Source: Cercis canadensis
Lineage: Eukaryota > Streptophyta > Magnoliopsida > Fabales > Fabaceae
Direction of reading: 5' to 3'
NCBI GenBank assembly: GCA_003255065.1
Contig: QAOA01005617.1
Span: 1-64,000, forward strand
Length of the DNA stretch: 64,000 nucleotides
Shown: piece by piece, positions 1-11,347 of the stretch
Layout: each line of letters opens with the position of its first letter
Position numbering within the stretch: position 1 is the first letter of the stretch
Made by a program: the position numbers and the translations under genes
The notes under the pieces: generated by a model
Seen by the model: only the letters and a program-made list of their open reading frames with translations
What the model was told of the DNA's origin: nothing
Database searches by the model: none

Positions 1-1249
1 ACAACCACCCTTAAGCTCATCCTTACAAAATACACTAGTGTCATACGACATGTTGTCCATGCAAGGCTCAAGATGACACTTAGATTCTTGCAAAGAATTG
101 GCAAATAGCAACATCTCTTGCTCCCCATTCGAAGAACAGCTTGGTCTATGGTTGGCTTGGACAGCCCATGTAATACCTGCACTTATTCCACCAACATCAA
201 AATATTCACTTGCAACTAAGGTTCTAACATGATCTATACCTAGTGCTCTAGCATGTGAAGAAGTAAGAAGCATGAAATCACCTAACCCTTTAATATTAGT
301 GCTTAAATCATCACATGCATGCACCATAACTACAAGCTTAGGGTCATGTTGGAACAACTTTTTAGCAAGCTCACAATTAAAATCAAGTTGTGTTAAAGTA
401 GGAAAGAGTGTAGAATTGACCATAGAACCCTTGTCAGGTTCATTTTGGGTTGTCTCTTGAGAGTCTTCTTCAAAATCTATAGAATGAGATTCAGCAGAAT
501 CTCCAGAATTATCATTTCTCAAGAATGCAGAAATCTCAGCACATATAGCACATGGTATTTCATCATCACAATTAGCACATGATTGGCACTGCACAGAATC
601 ATCAAAACCAACACAATTAGAAAAATTAGCACCTAACTCATTGTAGACCTCTTCGACTAAATCTTTCGCTGTTTTCTTGGACTGAGTGGCTCTCTCTGAT
701 TCTAGGGTCACTGAATCAGGGACAGCTTTCTCTACTGTCTGTGGCTTGTTTGTAGGTTGAGGTTCCATTGGTTCTGGCATAGAATTTTCAGTTGGTTCTA
801 GAATTGTCAGTGAAGGGATTTTTTTAGAACCTTGAGGCAGCAGTTGACTCACTGAGGATACCAATTGTTCAACCTGAGTCTCTAAATTTTGCATGGTGGC
901 CTCTGTCCTCTGTTGGAACTGAATGGTATGAGTGGCCAATTGCTTCACCAAGTCCTCAATTGAAGGTTCATGTTCTATGCATGTTAAACTTGGTTGTTGC
1001 ATAGGCTGCTCTAATGGTTGCCAATACTGTTGTGGTGGGATTGCATTACCATATATCAAATTGGTATAATCTCTCCAATCAATGTTATAGGCATTGAAGT
1101 ATGGATCATATATAGGCTGCTGCCATGCAGCTACAAAAGGATCTTGAAATCCATAATCATCATCCGGAAATGTAGGGCATGCATTGATAGGATGAGAGGT
1201 GCTAGGAAAAATGCCATAAAATTGGACTGGTTGTTGATGTTGGGCCATT
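1..1249 (-). mobile_element. Ty3/gypsy-type gag reading frame, runs off left edge
   Basis: On the minus strand an ATG at 1249-1247 opens a frame that I read without interruption to the window edge, about 416 codons. Early residues contain NACPTF, then a Tyr/Trp/Asn-rich stretch (YFNAYNIDWRDYTNLIYGN), then a heptad-like segment LVKQLATHTIQFQQRTEA followed by a Glu/Pro/Thr-rich tail. This order (ACP-L motif after the zinc knuckle, YNPGWR-like box, coiled coil with QLA) is seen in the C-terminal half of Gag in Athila-like Ty3 elements. The assignment is from motif recall, not from a search. A later part (about 270-460) has a Cys/Asp-rich tract I cannot assign. It appears whole over the visible part; the pol side would lie left of the window. 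Confidence 0.6.
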
Positions 1250-1969
1250 GTGAACTGTCTCACCAATGAGGATAATTCATCAATGCTATGCTTCATCCTC
1301 TATTGATCAGCAAGTGATGCAACAACCTTTTTCACTCTTATAGTAGAATGAGAACCTAACATGAGTAAAAAGATAACAAAACACCAAAATACACAAGGAA
1401 AAAAGAAACAATAAAACAGTGAAAGGAAATAACTAAAATCAAAACACACCAAATGTACTAAACAAAAGCAAAAACATACCAAAATAACACTAGTTGACCC
1501 ATCTAAACATTTCAAAAAAAATTTCTACCACCACAGAATGAAAGCTAAATGAAAATGAAACTCAAAAATCAAATAAAAATTTTTAAAAAATTGAAAAAGT
1601 GGTCAAAATGATGGAATTCGGCTTAAAAACGAAGACCTCATTGTATAACAATGACTATTGATTTTTAGCTCGTTTTCCTTCAACTGACCAAGTTTCAGGT
1701 CAATCGGAGTACAAAAATTTGGCCAAAACAGTACACGCGAAAACTACTAAATCAAATCGAAGCAAGAGGAAAACAAAGGAAAACTAGCACCAAGGCACCA
1801 GAATTCACACAATAGAACCCTAAAATAGCAAAGGAAACAAAACAACAAGAAAAAAAACTATCACCACAATGCTTACACAATATAAAAATTTGGCCGACAG
1901 TGGACGAAGATAGCAAAGGAGACAAAATAACGGCAAAGAAAATAAAACAAGGGCAATAATAGCACAAAN
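1250..1969 (-). mobile_element. Non-coding leader upstream of the gag-like frame
   Basis: AT-rich and without a believable coding frame on either strand. It lies directly upstream, on the minus strand, of the gag-like frame and ends at the single n at 1970. It is probably the untranslated leader or LTR-proximal part of the same Ty3-type element, but no LTR end or primer-binding site was recognised. Short open frames here are low-complexity Phe/Leu/Cys-rich translations of A/T tracts. Confidence 0.35.
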
Positions 1970-1970
1970 G
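1970..1970. other. Single-n assembly junction between two different elements
   Basis: One undetermined base separates the gag-leader sequence on the left from a Ty1/copia integrase region on the right. Unlike most other single-n sites in this window, no direct repeat flanks it. The join could be a genuine nested insertion boundary or a scaffolding join of unrelated contigs; the sequence alone does not decide. Confidence 0.6.
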
Positions 1971-4286
1971 ACCTTGATAGTGGTCTTGAATTGAGTTTTA
2001 AAAGGATTTGATGATGGAGAAGGCAGATGATTTGTTGTGAAGTAAATGAACCCAGGTATTTCGACTAAAGTCATCAACAATAGTAAGAAAATATTTATGG
2101 CCAATATAAGTAGAATGTTTGTAAGGACCCCTAACATCTATGTGAATTAGATCAAAAGGAGCTTTAGTAGAAATATTACTAGAAGGAAATGGCAATTTGT
2201 GTTGCCTAGACTGTGAACAAACAATACAAGGATCGAAAGTATTGTTATTAGCAACTTTTGGAATATCAATTGGCAGCATATGAAGCTTGTACAAAGGCAT
2301 GTGCCTATACGTAAATGCCACAAATGAGTAGTATTTGTAGTACAAGATGAACTCACATTACAAGATGAATTAAAAGAAAATTTTGACTAAGCAGAATTAG
2401 TAGAATTCTGTCGAAGAAGGTATAAGCTTCCATCTCTTTCACCAAGGACTAAGTGTTTCTTCAGTGAAGGGGCCTGTATGTAACACATTTTGTTAGAAAA
2501 GTATATTGAATAGTGATACTGAGAGGTTAATTTACTGAGAGACAACAAATTGAATTTGAAAGAAGGAACAAAAAGAACATTGGTAAGAACTAGATGTGAA
2601 GAGATAGGAACTGTGCCTACACGGTTAACCAAGACATTTTCACCGTTAGGAAGAGAAACAGAATATGGCACATTAATATCAGTCATATCAGAAAATGCAC
2701 TTTTATCAAAACACATGTGATCAGAAGTACCAGTGTCTATGATCCAAATTCGTCTCCTATGTGAAACTCCATTATTGTTGACATCAATAGACAGAGTACC
2801 TGTAAAATTGGCAGCTGCAAGAGCACTGGGCTGATTAGCAAGTTTGAGTTAATTCAAGAGTGTCAGAAGTTAACTACTGTTCATTAGAAAACTGATGTGC
2901 GGAAGCTGAAGTATTGTCAATATTGTCATGAAACGATTCTCCTTGATTCCTAACTGATTCTCCTTGAGCTGAACCAGAGAACATCTTAGGCCTTTGAAAC
3001 TTAAAATCAGCAAGATAGCCATGAAGTTTATAACACTTCTCCTTTGTGTGGCCTGGTTTCTTGCAATAGTTGCACATAACACTTGATTTCTTGTTTTGAT
3101 CATACCTTTGAGGTGTTTAATTGCCTTTGAAATTGTTGACATTCATTGCAACAGTATCATTAGAGAAAGGAACAATAGGTGAAGAAATCTCTTTATGCTT
3201 TTCTTCATGAATAAGAATGCTATAAGCTTGATTAACAGTTGGTAGAGGGGACATCATGAGGATATGACCTCTAACCATGGAAAATGCATCATTGAGTCCC
3301 ATGAGCAACTGAAATAATTTATGATCTTTAAAGTATTTATCCATAATTTTCGCAGCACCACAAGAACATTCAGGAATGACTTGAAAATTCTTCAATTCAT
3401 CCCAAATTTTCTTAACTTTGGTGTAATACAAAGAAACACTATCTGCACCTTGAGAAATTAAGAATAATTCTTTCTGAATTTGATAAACCAAAGAGCCATT
3501 GGCTTGTTCAAACCGTTCAACAAGTTCAAACCAAATTCCTTGTGCAGTAGAAATATAGATCACACTTTCAGTAATATCCTTGCTTAAAGCATTCAAGATT
3601 CAACTAATTACCATAAAATTGCAGCGATTCCAGACATTCGGCAAAGAAGAGTTATCCTCTGGCTTTTGCACTACACCATTGATGAACCCTAGTTTGTTCT
3701 TAGCAGAAAGGACAATCACCATTGCATGTTTCCAAAGCATTAAAACATTTTCCATCAAACTGCTGGGAAACAAGCACAACACAAGGATTATCTGAGGAGT
3801 GCAAATAGATAGGACTTGAAGGATCAACCATGCTATCTTGAGAATTACCAAAACCTCGATGAGAGGCATTATCATAGGACACATGTTCAGATGCCATATC
3901 TTCTGAAATTCAGAGAACAGTGAGAAGAGGATCACAAGTAGAATGATCAAGGTAATGCAAGAAGAGATCGAGCTATTAAAGCTCAGATACCATGAAATCA
4001 GAGTTGAACAGATGAAGTTCTTCAAAGAAGAAGATTAAGAACAAGAGAGAGAGAGAAACAGAATTTGCAGAAAATGATTATATTGAATTGATTATTGAAA
4101 TCAGTTACATCAATATATATATATATATATATAGCCTATGACTAAGACTTGCTCTACAAGTTCGGAATCCACCTATTATCCAGCTAAGCATAAACAAGAC
4201 TAACTAAGTCTAACTAACTTGTTAACTAACTACTCATCAATAACTAACTTTACTCTTGATAATAACTTAATAACACGGCCCTAACA
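1971..4286 (-). mobile_element. Ty1/copia LTR retrotransposon remnant, 5' half
   Basis: Parts in minus-strand order: LTR 3993-4286; primer-binding site 3981-3992; gag N-terminal region about 3700-3897 (HSSDNPCVVLVSQQFDG); UBN2-type gag about 3117-3596 (GIWFELVERFEQ, YYTKVKKIWDEL); zinc knuckle CNYCKKPGHTKEKC about 3030-3077; protease-side and GAG-pre-integrase region about 2387-2860 (LTNVLFVPSFKFNLLSLSKL); integrase start and catalytic core about 1998-2356 (HIDVRGPY, YFLTIVDDFSR). The domain order Gag-PR-INT is diagnostic of Ty1/copia. Reverse transcriptase, RNase H and the 3' LTR are not present before the n at 1970. The element is broken, with several interruptions; it is a fossil of moderate age. 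Confidence 0.9.
3993..4286 (-). repeat. 5' LTR of the Ty1/copia remnant
   Basis: On the plus strand the segment begins TG right after GCTCAGATACCA (3981-3992), which on the minus strand reads TGGTATCTGAGC, a one-base variant of the initiator tRNA-Met primer site of plant copia elements. It ends in CTAACA, so the minus-strand LTR starts TGTTAG and ends in CA. It contains an (AT)n run near 4113-4132 and a GA-rich downstream part. The outer end (4286, or 4275 by a second TGTTA) is uncertain by about ten bases because the partner LTR is absent. Confidence 0.75.
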
Positions 4287-4459
4287 CTGCCCTGTCCTTC
4301 TCCATAACAAGCTCGTGTCCTTTCTTCAATAATTCCAATTCCTCTGTGACCATAGCACGGGTGACTTTGATAATGACACGGCTATGTCCATTACATCAAC
4401 TAATGGCCGTGTCTCACAGAATAATTATAACTAGAGCCAATAAGGTGGCATAAAATCAG
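4287..4459. other. Short spacer between copia LTR and CACTA terminus
   Basis: 173 bases with an imperfect inverted repeat built on ACACGGC / GGCCGTGT (about 4376-4416). One minus-strand frame is open for about 38 codons with a Glu/Lys/Leu-rich segment (TEELELLKKGHELVMEKD), coiled-coil-like in composition, but has no recognisable start or family. Nothing else is supported here. Confidence 0.3.
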
Positions 4460-4870
4460 CACTACAAGAAAAAGGAGAAATTCTCACGGACCAAAAATCT
4501 GTGAGAAATTATCAAGGAAAAAATGAGTTTTTGTCATAAGCAATAAAAATGAGGAACTTTCTCATGGATTTTCTCACGATTTTATGTTCCGTGAGACAAT
4601 CCGAGAGAATATGGCGGGAATGTGGCTCGAAAGCGTTCACACAAACATAGTCTGTGAGAAAACCCAACAGAAGATGACGTGTAAGTTTCTCACGGATGCT
4701 CTAAACGTATAGTTTTTGAAATGGATTTTTCACGGATTGTGTTCGTGAGAAATAAAATGCACCGTTTCACTATACGCATGGAGGAGGGAAATTTGGGCAC
4801 TATTTTCTCACAGACAAAATCTGTGAGAAAACTAGAAATTTTTACAACACTTGGGACTCATTTCTCATTT
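4460..4870. repeat. CACTA subterminal repeat region
   Basis: Repeated short motifs TCTCACGGAC, CTGTGAGAAA, TTCCGTGAGA and TTCGTGAGAAA occur near 4485, 4500, 4575, 4590, 4650, 4690, 4730, 4750, 4805 and 4820, often as facing pairs. In En/Spm-type elements such direct and inverted motifs bind the small accessory transposase. The function here is inferred from the family; the motif spacing is directly visible. Confidence 0.8.
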
Positions 4871-5321
4871 GAAAGTTAGAAAGAAATAGAAATGCCGATC
4901 ATTTCTCTTGGTGAAGCTTTGTGTGCAACGGATTCCGACGACTAAAGGGTGTTTTTGATGTTTGTGGGTTGTCTACTTCCTTTTTTTAAAGCTTTGGAGT
5001 TAAGGTGGGCCATTTTTCTCCAAATTTTTCTTTGATTTTCTCTTCTATTTTTTTTCTTAATGATGCACAAAATGGGTTAGTTTTTTCTATATTGTTGGAC
5101 TAGTTTAAGTGTAGATTGGTTGTAGATAGGTATTTGATTGATTATAAACTTGATTAATGGTTTAGTTTATGAGTTTGCATTTTGTGTTGAATCTGAATTT
5201 CAATGTTAAAATTTGAATAATTGTGTATTTTTCTTGTTGAAATTGGTTAAGAGCTTTTCATGTATGATATATGTAAATGGTTTGGATGATTTTTTGTTAT
5301 TTTTTTGAATTAGTATAGATG

Positions 5322-5422
5322 AATTTTAATTTTGTGCGGTTTAGAGAATAATTTATTAAATTAAATTGTGTNAATTTTAATTTTGTGCGATTTAGAGAAT
5401 AATTTATTAAATTAAATTGTGT
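5322..5422. other. Single-n junction with 50-bp allelic overlap
   Basis: Bases 5322-5371 and 5373-5422 are the same 50-mer apart from one G/A difference, separated by the n at 5372. This is the pattern of two overlapping contig ends placed side by side and not merged. It lies in the AT-rich part between the CACTA terminus and its transposase. Confidence 0.85.
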
Positions 5423-5649
5423 GAAATTGTTGAGATTTTGAGAATTCTATTTGAGGCTCTTGTTTTATGTTATATGTAGTTTATTTGTATAATTTATGGA
5501 ATGAATGTACGTTAGAGTTATATATAATAAATTAGTTAAATTAACCTAGAAATCTATCTGAGTTAATTGTGTAAGATTAACTATCAGATAGTCCCAAATT
5601 TTGGGCTGTTCTTGAAGTAATTGTTTCACTAATAGGATGGTAGAGCTTT

Positions 5650-5795
5650 AGGAGCAAGTAGGTGAACTAAATTTTGCAGCACCTCTCTTTTGTTTCTTTG
5701 GGTACATATTTATGTTGGTTAAACAAGATAATTCGTGTACTTGGAGAACTATGGGGAGGTGCTACCGAAATTTAGTTGACCTACTTGGTCCCTAT
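5650..5795. repeat. Foldback inside the CACTA element
   Basis: Arms at about 5651-5688 and 5755-5794 are inverted copies (AAGTAGGTGAACTAAATTT against AAATTTAGTTGACCTACTT), each about 38 bases with a few mismatches, around a loop of about 65 bases. They would form a stable hairpin in RNA or single-stranded DNA. They lie just upstream of the transposase-associated domain. No function is known to me. Confidence 0.65.
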
Positions 5796-5951
5796 AAGCT
5801 TCGACTAGTAGTGGAACAAACTTCAAAAATATGATAGAAGCCATACTCGGAGCAAAACTTAGTACCTTTGAAGAATTGTAAGAAAAGATTAACAACTTCA
5901 TTTTGTTTTGAATATTGAAGCAATATGAATATCCCTTAACATCGTCATTGG

Positions 5952-6170
5952 ATGTATGAGAGACTTGTTCCAAATAGTAAGGTTATTAGAGATGATTTTT
6001 ATGCCAGTGTTAAAGTTTTTATTGGGTTTGCCAGTCAACAACAAGTGTACATTGAAGGAGGGAAGATTAGATGTCCATGTACTAAATGCAAATGTCATAA
6101 GTTTCGTACATCGTATGAGGTTAGGATACAACTATACACGAAAGGCTTCGTGGAGGATTACTATTATTAG
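5952..6170 (+). pseudogene. CACTA transposase-associated domain
   Basis: The 72-residue frame begins YERLVPNSKVIRDDF and carries GGKIRCPCTKCKCHKF and VRIQLYTKGF. These match the transposase-associated domain (PF13963) found at the N-terminus of plant CACTA proteins, where a CPC-x2-C-x2-CxxH-like cluster and the 'LYxKGF' box are conserved. A stop after the Tyr-rich end (near 6170) separates it from the following TNP2 region. The ATG used is arbitrary, because the true protein would start further upstream. Confidence 0.85.
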
Positions 6171-6206
6171 GATAATCATGGAAAGGTTCATCCAGTCATT
6201 GTTCCA

Positions 6207-7262
6207 ATGGATGTAGAAAACCAATATTTGCCTCGGTATGAGCAGATGGTTATAGATGTTGTTGGACCCTCTTTCGAACCAGAGTATATACCAAAAGAGA
6301 ATCCAAATCCAAAATCCGCAAAGTTTTATGATATGTTGAGGGCCACTCAGTCTCTATTATGGGATGAATGTGAGACACACTGTGTGATTTCAACTACTAT
6401 TAGATTGTTAAGCATCAAGTCAGACTACAACATCCCTAAGAGTTCCATGGATTAACTTATCACATTAATGATGGAGATATTGTCTATAGGTCATAGGATG
6501 CTAACTAATTTGTATCAGACAAAGAAATTGGTTTCTAAACTTGGTTGTGGGTATAAGAAGATTGACAGTTGTCCACATAGGTGTATGTTGTATTATGGAG
6601 AAGATGTAGTTGCTATGTAGTGTCAGGTTTCTAGTGAAGCATGGTTTAGAACATCCAGAGTTGAACGAGAGAAGGTTAGGGAAGTTTCAACTAAGAAAAT
6701 GTGGTATTTACCAATTATCCCTAGATTGTAAAGACTTTTTGCATCTAACACATCTACGAAGGATATGAGAAGGCATAAGGACCACCAATGTGAATAAGGG
6801 GTGTTGTCCCATCCATCTGACATAGATACATGGAAACATTTTGACATGATTCACCCAAATTTCACATCAGAGCTGAGGAATGTGAGGTTAGGTCTATATG
6901 CTGATGTTTTCAATCCTTTTGGAAAGGGTACGAAAGACATACTCATGTTGGCATATAATTCTTACTCCTTACAATCTTCCACCTAGCATGTGCATGAGAA
7001 GAGAATACATATTCTTAAATGTCATGATTCCTGGTCCTCATAATCCAAAAAGCAAAATAAACGTCTTCTTGCAACATTTGCTTGATGGTTTGAAATTGCT
7101 TTGGGATGAAAGAATGCTTATAACATTTCTTTAAAGCAAAACTTTCGAATGAGGGCAGCTTTTTTGTGGACTATCAATGACTTCCCTGTATATAGAATGT
7201 TATCCGAACAGCAGGGAAGTTGGGATGTTCGATTTGCATGCATGGTTCAAAAGCTATTCTAT
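6207..7262 (+). pseudogene. CACTA TNP2 transposase, broken
   Basis: Consecutive blocks match TNP2-family transposase (PF02992): PKSAKFYDMLRATQSLLWDE (6310-6370), LLSIKSDYNIPKSSMD (about 6405-6455), HRMLTNLYQTKKLVSKLGCGY (6490-6560), SHPSDIDTWKHFDMIHPNF and VRLGLYADVFNPFGKG (6805-6930), NLPPSMCMRREYIFLNVMIPGP (about 6980-7045), a block at 7145-7200 with AFLWTINDFPVYRMLSEQQG, and YLKHR at the end. Stop codons near 6455, 6619 and 6730 and further frame changes interrupt it. The family usually extends several hundred residues beyond the last block, so the C-terminal part is missing at 7274. Confidence 0.85.
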
Positions 7263-7274
7263 CTAAAGCATAGG

Positions 7275-7851
7275 TGATGTGAATCCTTAAGAGGTAACCC
7301 GAGATGTATATTCTAAACGTTCGTTGAACTGTCTAAATCGGGTTTCAAAAAAATGAGGACCTCGACTCGTCGCTTATCAAAGCGAGAACCGAAGGTATAT
7401 GAGGAAGGGTATGAATGCCACACTCGAAAGAGATAGAAGGCGAGCGATAAGTTCTAGGGTTGAATGCCACAAGAACCTAGGGTTCCTGATAAGATCTTAA
7501 AGTTCTTTCAAAGAACCAAGAAAGAGAAAACTCTCAACTTTACTCAATAATCAATTCATAATATGCCACAAAGGGGTCAACTCCCTTTAAAGCTAAACAA
7601 GTAAAACCCTATTCCTAAGTAGGTAAAACCCAAGTCCAACAAAATTATCCACAAATATTAAGACTAAGCCCAATACCTAAAAGGGAATAATATAGGTTTA
7701 ATTAGAGATAACATGGGCCCAAGAAAATACAAATTCGGAGCCCAAAGAATGAAAACATAAAATCACGCAGGAGCTAAAAACCACCAGGCGTTGGCCTTCT
7801 GTCCAAATGGCCAAAAGCTAAGTGCTGGAGCACTGTTCTATGGTCGTTGAC
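7275..7851 (-). repeat. LTR-like 3' end of the gypsy remnant
   Basis: The plus-strand start TGATGTGAATCC is a plausible TG...CA boundary where CACTA homology stops, and the right boundary (near 7851, minus-strand TGTGGTCAACG after a short purine run GGAGA) is tentative. I could not find a convincing second copy in the window, so the extent rests on context and LTR-like composition. Confidence 0.45.
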
Positions 7852-9640
7852 CACATCTCCAAATTCGCCAGTTGATTCTCTTGAAGCCCAAATCGTGCAT
7901 AGTCTTCATGGAGCCTGGAATCAAGTCAATATGGTGCTGGATATCTCTCATGGGTGGAAGTCCATGACGTATTTCTTTAGGAATAATATCTACAAATTCC
8001 TCTGAGAGAGGCTGAACTAGTGGGTTGAGCTCACTCAATTCAGCTTTTGATTCTTCTACTAACACAAGAGCATAAACTTCTCTATTATCTAACAATTCTC
8101 TCTCAATTAATTTTATAGTCAACAAGGTGTTTCCCGCCCCTTTAGAAGGTTTAGGAATTAATTCTTGTTTTAGAGGAGCTAAAACAATCATAAAACCATC
8201 TTTTACAAAGGAGTAAGTATTTCTAAAACCATCGTGAATTACTATCTTATCATATTGCCATGGTCTACCTAACAGTAAATGAGCAACATCCATAGGGGCT
8301 ACATCACACCTGATTTCATCATGATAGTTTTTCCCAATAGAAAATTGAACTAAACATCTTTTATTCACCCTTATCTCAGTAAGGCCGTTTTGGATGTTGT
8401 TCAGTATTTAACATCTTTGATGCCACAACATTATAGCAACTACCTCCATCTATGATTAGATCACAGATTTTGCCATGAGAAGTGCACCTTATATGGAAAA
8501 TACTTTCTCTTAGCCAATCATCATTATCTTCCTTAGGAATCATATTCAAATTCTTTTGAATTATAAGCGTTTCACCTTCATCAGCATATACAATCTCTTC
8601 ATCATATTCTGGTTCACTAAAAGTTTCATTGGGCTCATCAATTTCTTCCTCCATCAAAGTGATAACTCTATTATTTGTACATTCAAAAACAATATGCCCA
8701 TAGCCTTGGCATTTAAAACACTTTTTTAAACTAGCATTAGAGGAACTAGCTTGTTTGTCACCCTTAGGAATAGACTTATCAACAATGGATTTGGCTAAAG
8801 AAGATGTTGTAGTATTAGAAGCACTCCCTTTATTTGAAAGAAATGATCTAATGACTGAGTTAGGAATACTCTTATGAGCCGCCTTCTATTGCTTTTCTAT
8901 AGTTAAAGCAAGTTTTCTCACATCATTAAATAACCAGTATGGTTGTAGGCAAATAGCATCTCCAATCTCCCTCTTCAATCCTTCCAAATAACGTGCCATA
9001 GTTTGCTCTTCTGGTTCAGCGATGTCACATTTGAGCATAAGGAACTCAAATTCAATAGTATACTCCTCCACACTCATGGTTTGCTGTTATAGAGTCTGAA
9101 TTTTAAGGAACATATCAATCCGGTAGTTTTCAGGCAAGAATCTCCTCGTTAGTTCCTTTTTCATTTTGTCTCATGTTCTGATCTTGCGTTTTCCGTCGTG
9201 AGCCCTTTGCTTCTTTATATTCTCCCACCCTAAAGAAGCATATCTTTATAGTTGAGGGCCACCAATTTCACCTTATCTTCTTCTAGATACGCCTTGAATT
9301 CAAAAATTCATTCAATGGTGTGCAACCAGTCAAGAAACTCATCAAGCTGCATTTTTCAATCAAATAGAACAAACCTCAAACAGAAAAGGGTCTAACAGTT
9401 GCAAAAATAGAAAATGTGTTGGATAGATTTAAGCCCACCATCCTAAGGAACCCAAAACCATAGAGATACAGAGTAAGATACACTCACCACCCTCTGGAAT
9501 CCACGAAAAAGATACATAAATGCTAGGTTAAACTCACCGCTCAATGGAATCCACCAAAGAGATACATAAACCTAGAGAAGAAAGCACAAAGCTTTTCTAT
9601 TCATTCAATAATCACTCAAAAGTTGTTCTCTGAATGTTTA
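7275..9640 (-). mobile_element. Ty3/gypsy element remnant, outer member of the nest
   Basis: Minus-strand parts: gag about 8886-9360 (VEEYTIEFEFLMLKCDIAEP, YLEGLKREIGD), a zinc-knuckle region about 8670-8740, protease about 8376-8657 (DLIIDGGSCYNVVASKML) continuing to 7838 ([19 protein letters not shown]), and the first motif of reverse transcriptase ([18 protein letters not shown]). Most of pol is absent. An LTR-like block, 7275-7851, follows; on the minus strand it ends in ACATCA and contains the ATTATTGAGTAAAGTTGAG type of sequence common in gypsy LTRs. Bases 9361-9640 are leader-like. The element is broken with multiple interruptions and looks old. It is split by the gag-only element that starts at 9641. 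Confidence 0.85.
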
Positions 9641-9656
9641 TGATATGGTAGCTGTC

Positions 9657-10969
9657 TGTTGTGTGAAATCTTAATGCAAGTGTACGTTATCGTTTCCAAG
9701 TAATAAAATGAGAATGAGTTATCGTTCCCACGAGGACTAATGTATCAACTACCGAATTAGGTTAACCTTAATTTTATCTAATCAATCAATATGGAGAGAT
9801 TTTCAAGAAACAACTAAAATAGGATAAAAACAAACTTAAACTAGCAAAATAACAAACTAAACCAGTAAAATGATAGAATTATCAAGAGAGAAAAATATCT
9901 AGGGCTTTTGATTTCACCATAGCTATTCCGATTTGTCATTCTTAATTCATTAACTAAGAACAATCTTTCTAATTGCTAGCCAACAACCCTAAATTATTTA
10001 TTAGCCTTTTCCAAGGTCAAACAAAAGTATTTCTAAATTATGAACCCACGATATTCCTATGTGAATTGCGAACAACCTAGAAATTTAATTAATTCTATGG
10101 TTCTTTTTAAATAGCTACATAGGCCATGAAGGTATATTCCTATCCTACATGCAACCTATGTTCTTAATCTTTATGATCCTTAATTACAAATTACCTCACA
10201 GTCTCATTGTAATTATCTAATCAACTAATTGGTAATCAAGCAATTAGAAGCATGAAGCTTTGAGAAGAAGAAGACAATTTAATAAAGGAGTTCTTGAATT
10301 AAAGAAATAGAAAATAACAAATCATCCTAGCTAGGCCACATCATAGCCCTAGAAAGAAATTTAGTTCATAGCAGATGAAAAGAACATAATAAAATTCAAT
10401 CTAGACATGGTTCAAAGGGAAAAAGAATAAAAACTCTGAAAAGAAGCTCCCAATCTTCTTGTGCCCGTCTCCAATCCTTGTTTTTGCTTTCCTTCTTGCC
10501 TCCAAAAAGTCCATAAAAGAATCCCCTAAAAAAATTGTTAAAAGTGTCTATTTTTACTTCTAAGCAAAAGCCCTAAGGAAACATAGGAAAAAGAACACTT
10601 ATTTAGAAATCTGGCACGGGCGCCGCGGCTCTGATTTTTTGGTGCCGCGGCCCTCACGCGCGGTGCAAAAACACCAATTTTGTTGAAAATGAGCGCCGCG
10701 GCTCTGATTTTTTAGCGCCGTGGCCCTTCCTCTTAGGAATTGTAGGCTTAAAATCAATTATGAGCGCCGCGGCTCTTGATTTCTAGTGCCACAGCTCTTG
10801 GATTCTATCAAAGCCTTTCATTTCTTCACTTTAAATCATGAAACCTATGAACTTCCATTAAAACCTACAATTTAACAAAAATAACGCATTAGATGGCAAC
10901 AAATCTCAAAGAACAACTAAACAATTAAGTGAAATATATCCAAATAGTGGATGTAAAACCTACTCAACA
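9657..10969. mobile_element. Solo LTR inserted in the gag-only element's 5' LTR
   Basis: The segment begins TGTTGTGTG and ends CTCAACA, an inverted TGTTG/CAACA pair, and is flanked on both sides by CTGTC (9652-9656 and 10970-10974). Removing it and one CTGTC restores a 325-base LTR that aligns with 13071-13395. It holds no coding frame. Near the left end is a box AAGTAATAAAATGAGAATG followed by ATCGTTCCCACGAGGA. Near 10612-10790 it has several copies of a GC-rich GCGCCGCGGCTCT motif in an otherwise AT-rich sequence. The size (1313 bases), ends and 5-bp target duplication identify an LTR left after recombination between two LTRs. The Ty3 (Athila-like) origin is inference. Confidence 0.85.
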
Positions 10970-11347
10970 CTGTCACTGGTGTAAGAACCAGCTCAAGAGT
11001 GAGGAGACCAAACCCACGTTATGCGTGAGCCTTGTGCATGCATGAAGTGACATAAGAATAACTATATTTATCTAGTAAAGTAGAGGTAGTGCTTATTCTG
11101 TAGGAGTCTAGTACCCCACCAGTAATAGAAATATATCAGTATCAGTAGAGTAATTATCTATTAAATAGTTATCTATTAAAGTAGCATTGGTTATCTTGTA
11201 AAGGATATGGCCTATAAAGCCCAACACGTTAACTGTTGAAAGAATTAATTAATAAACTAAGTTTGCAGTTCCCTATTGTACTAATTGGTATAAGAGCCAA
11301 ATGGCATCCTAGAAGGAAAGGCTTGAACCGGTGGAAGGAGAAGTTGC

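Larger units (their letters stand above)
4460..7274 (+). mobile_element. CACTA (En/Spm) DNA transposon, 5' part, decayed
   Basis: The left end reads CACTACAAGAAAAAGGAG, the classic plant CACTA terminus, preceded by CAG. The first 400 bases carry many subterminal copies of a TCTCACGGA / TCCGTGAGA motif in both orientations. A transposase-associated domain (5952-6170) and a TNP2 transposase (6207-7262) follow on the plus strand. At 7275 the sequence changes abruptly to a gypsy LTR-like segment. No matching right end (TTTTCTTGTAGTG) was found before or after the retroelement nest, so the 3' part seems lost or displaced. Several stops interrupt the transposase, so this copy is not expected to be active. 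Confidence 0.88.
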
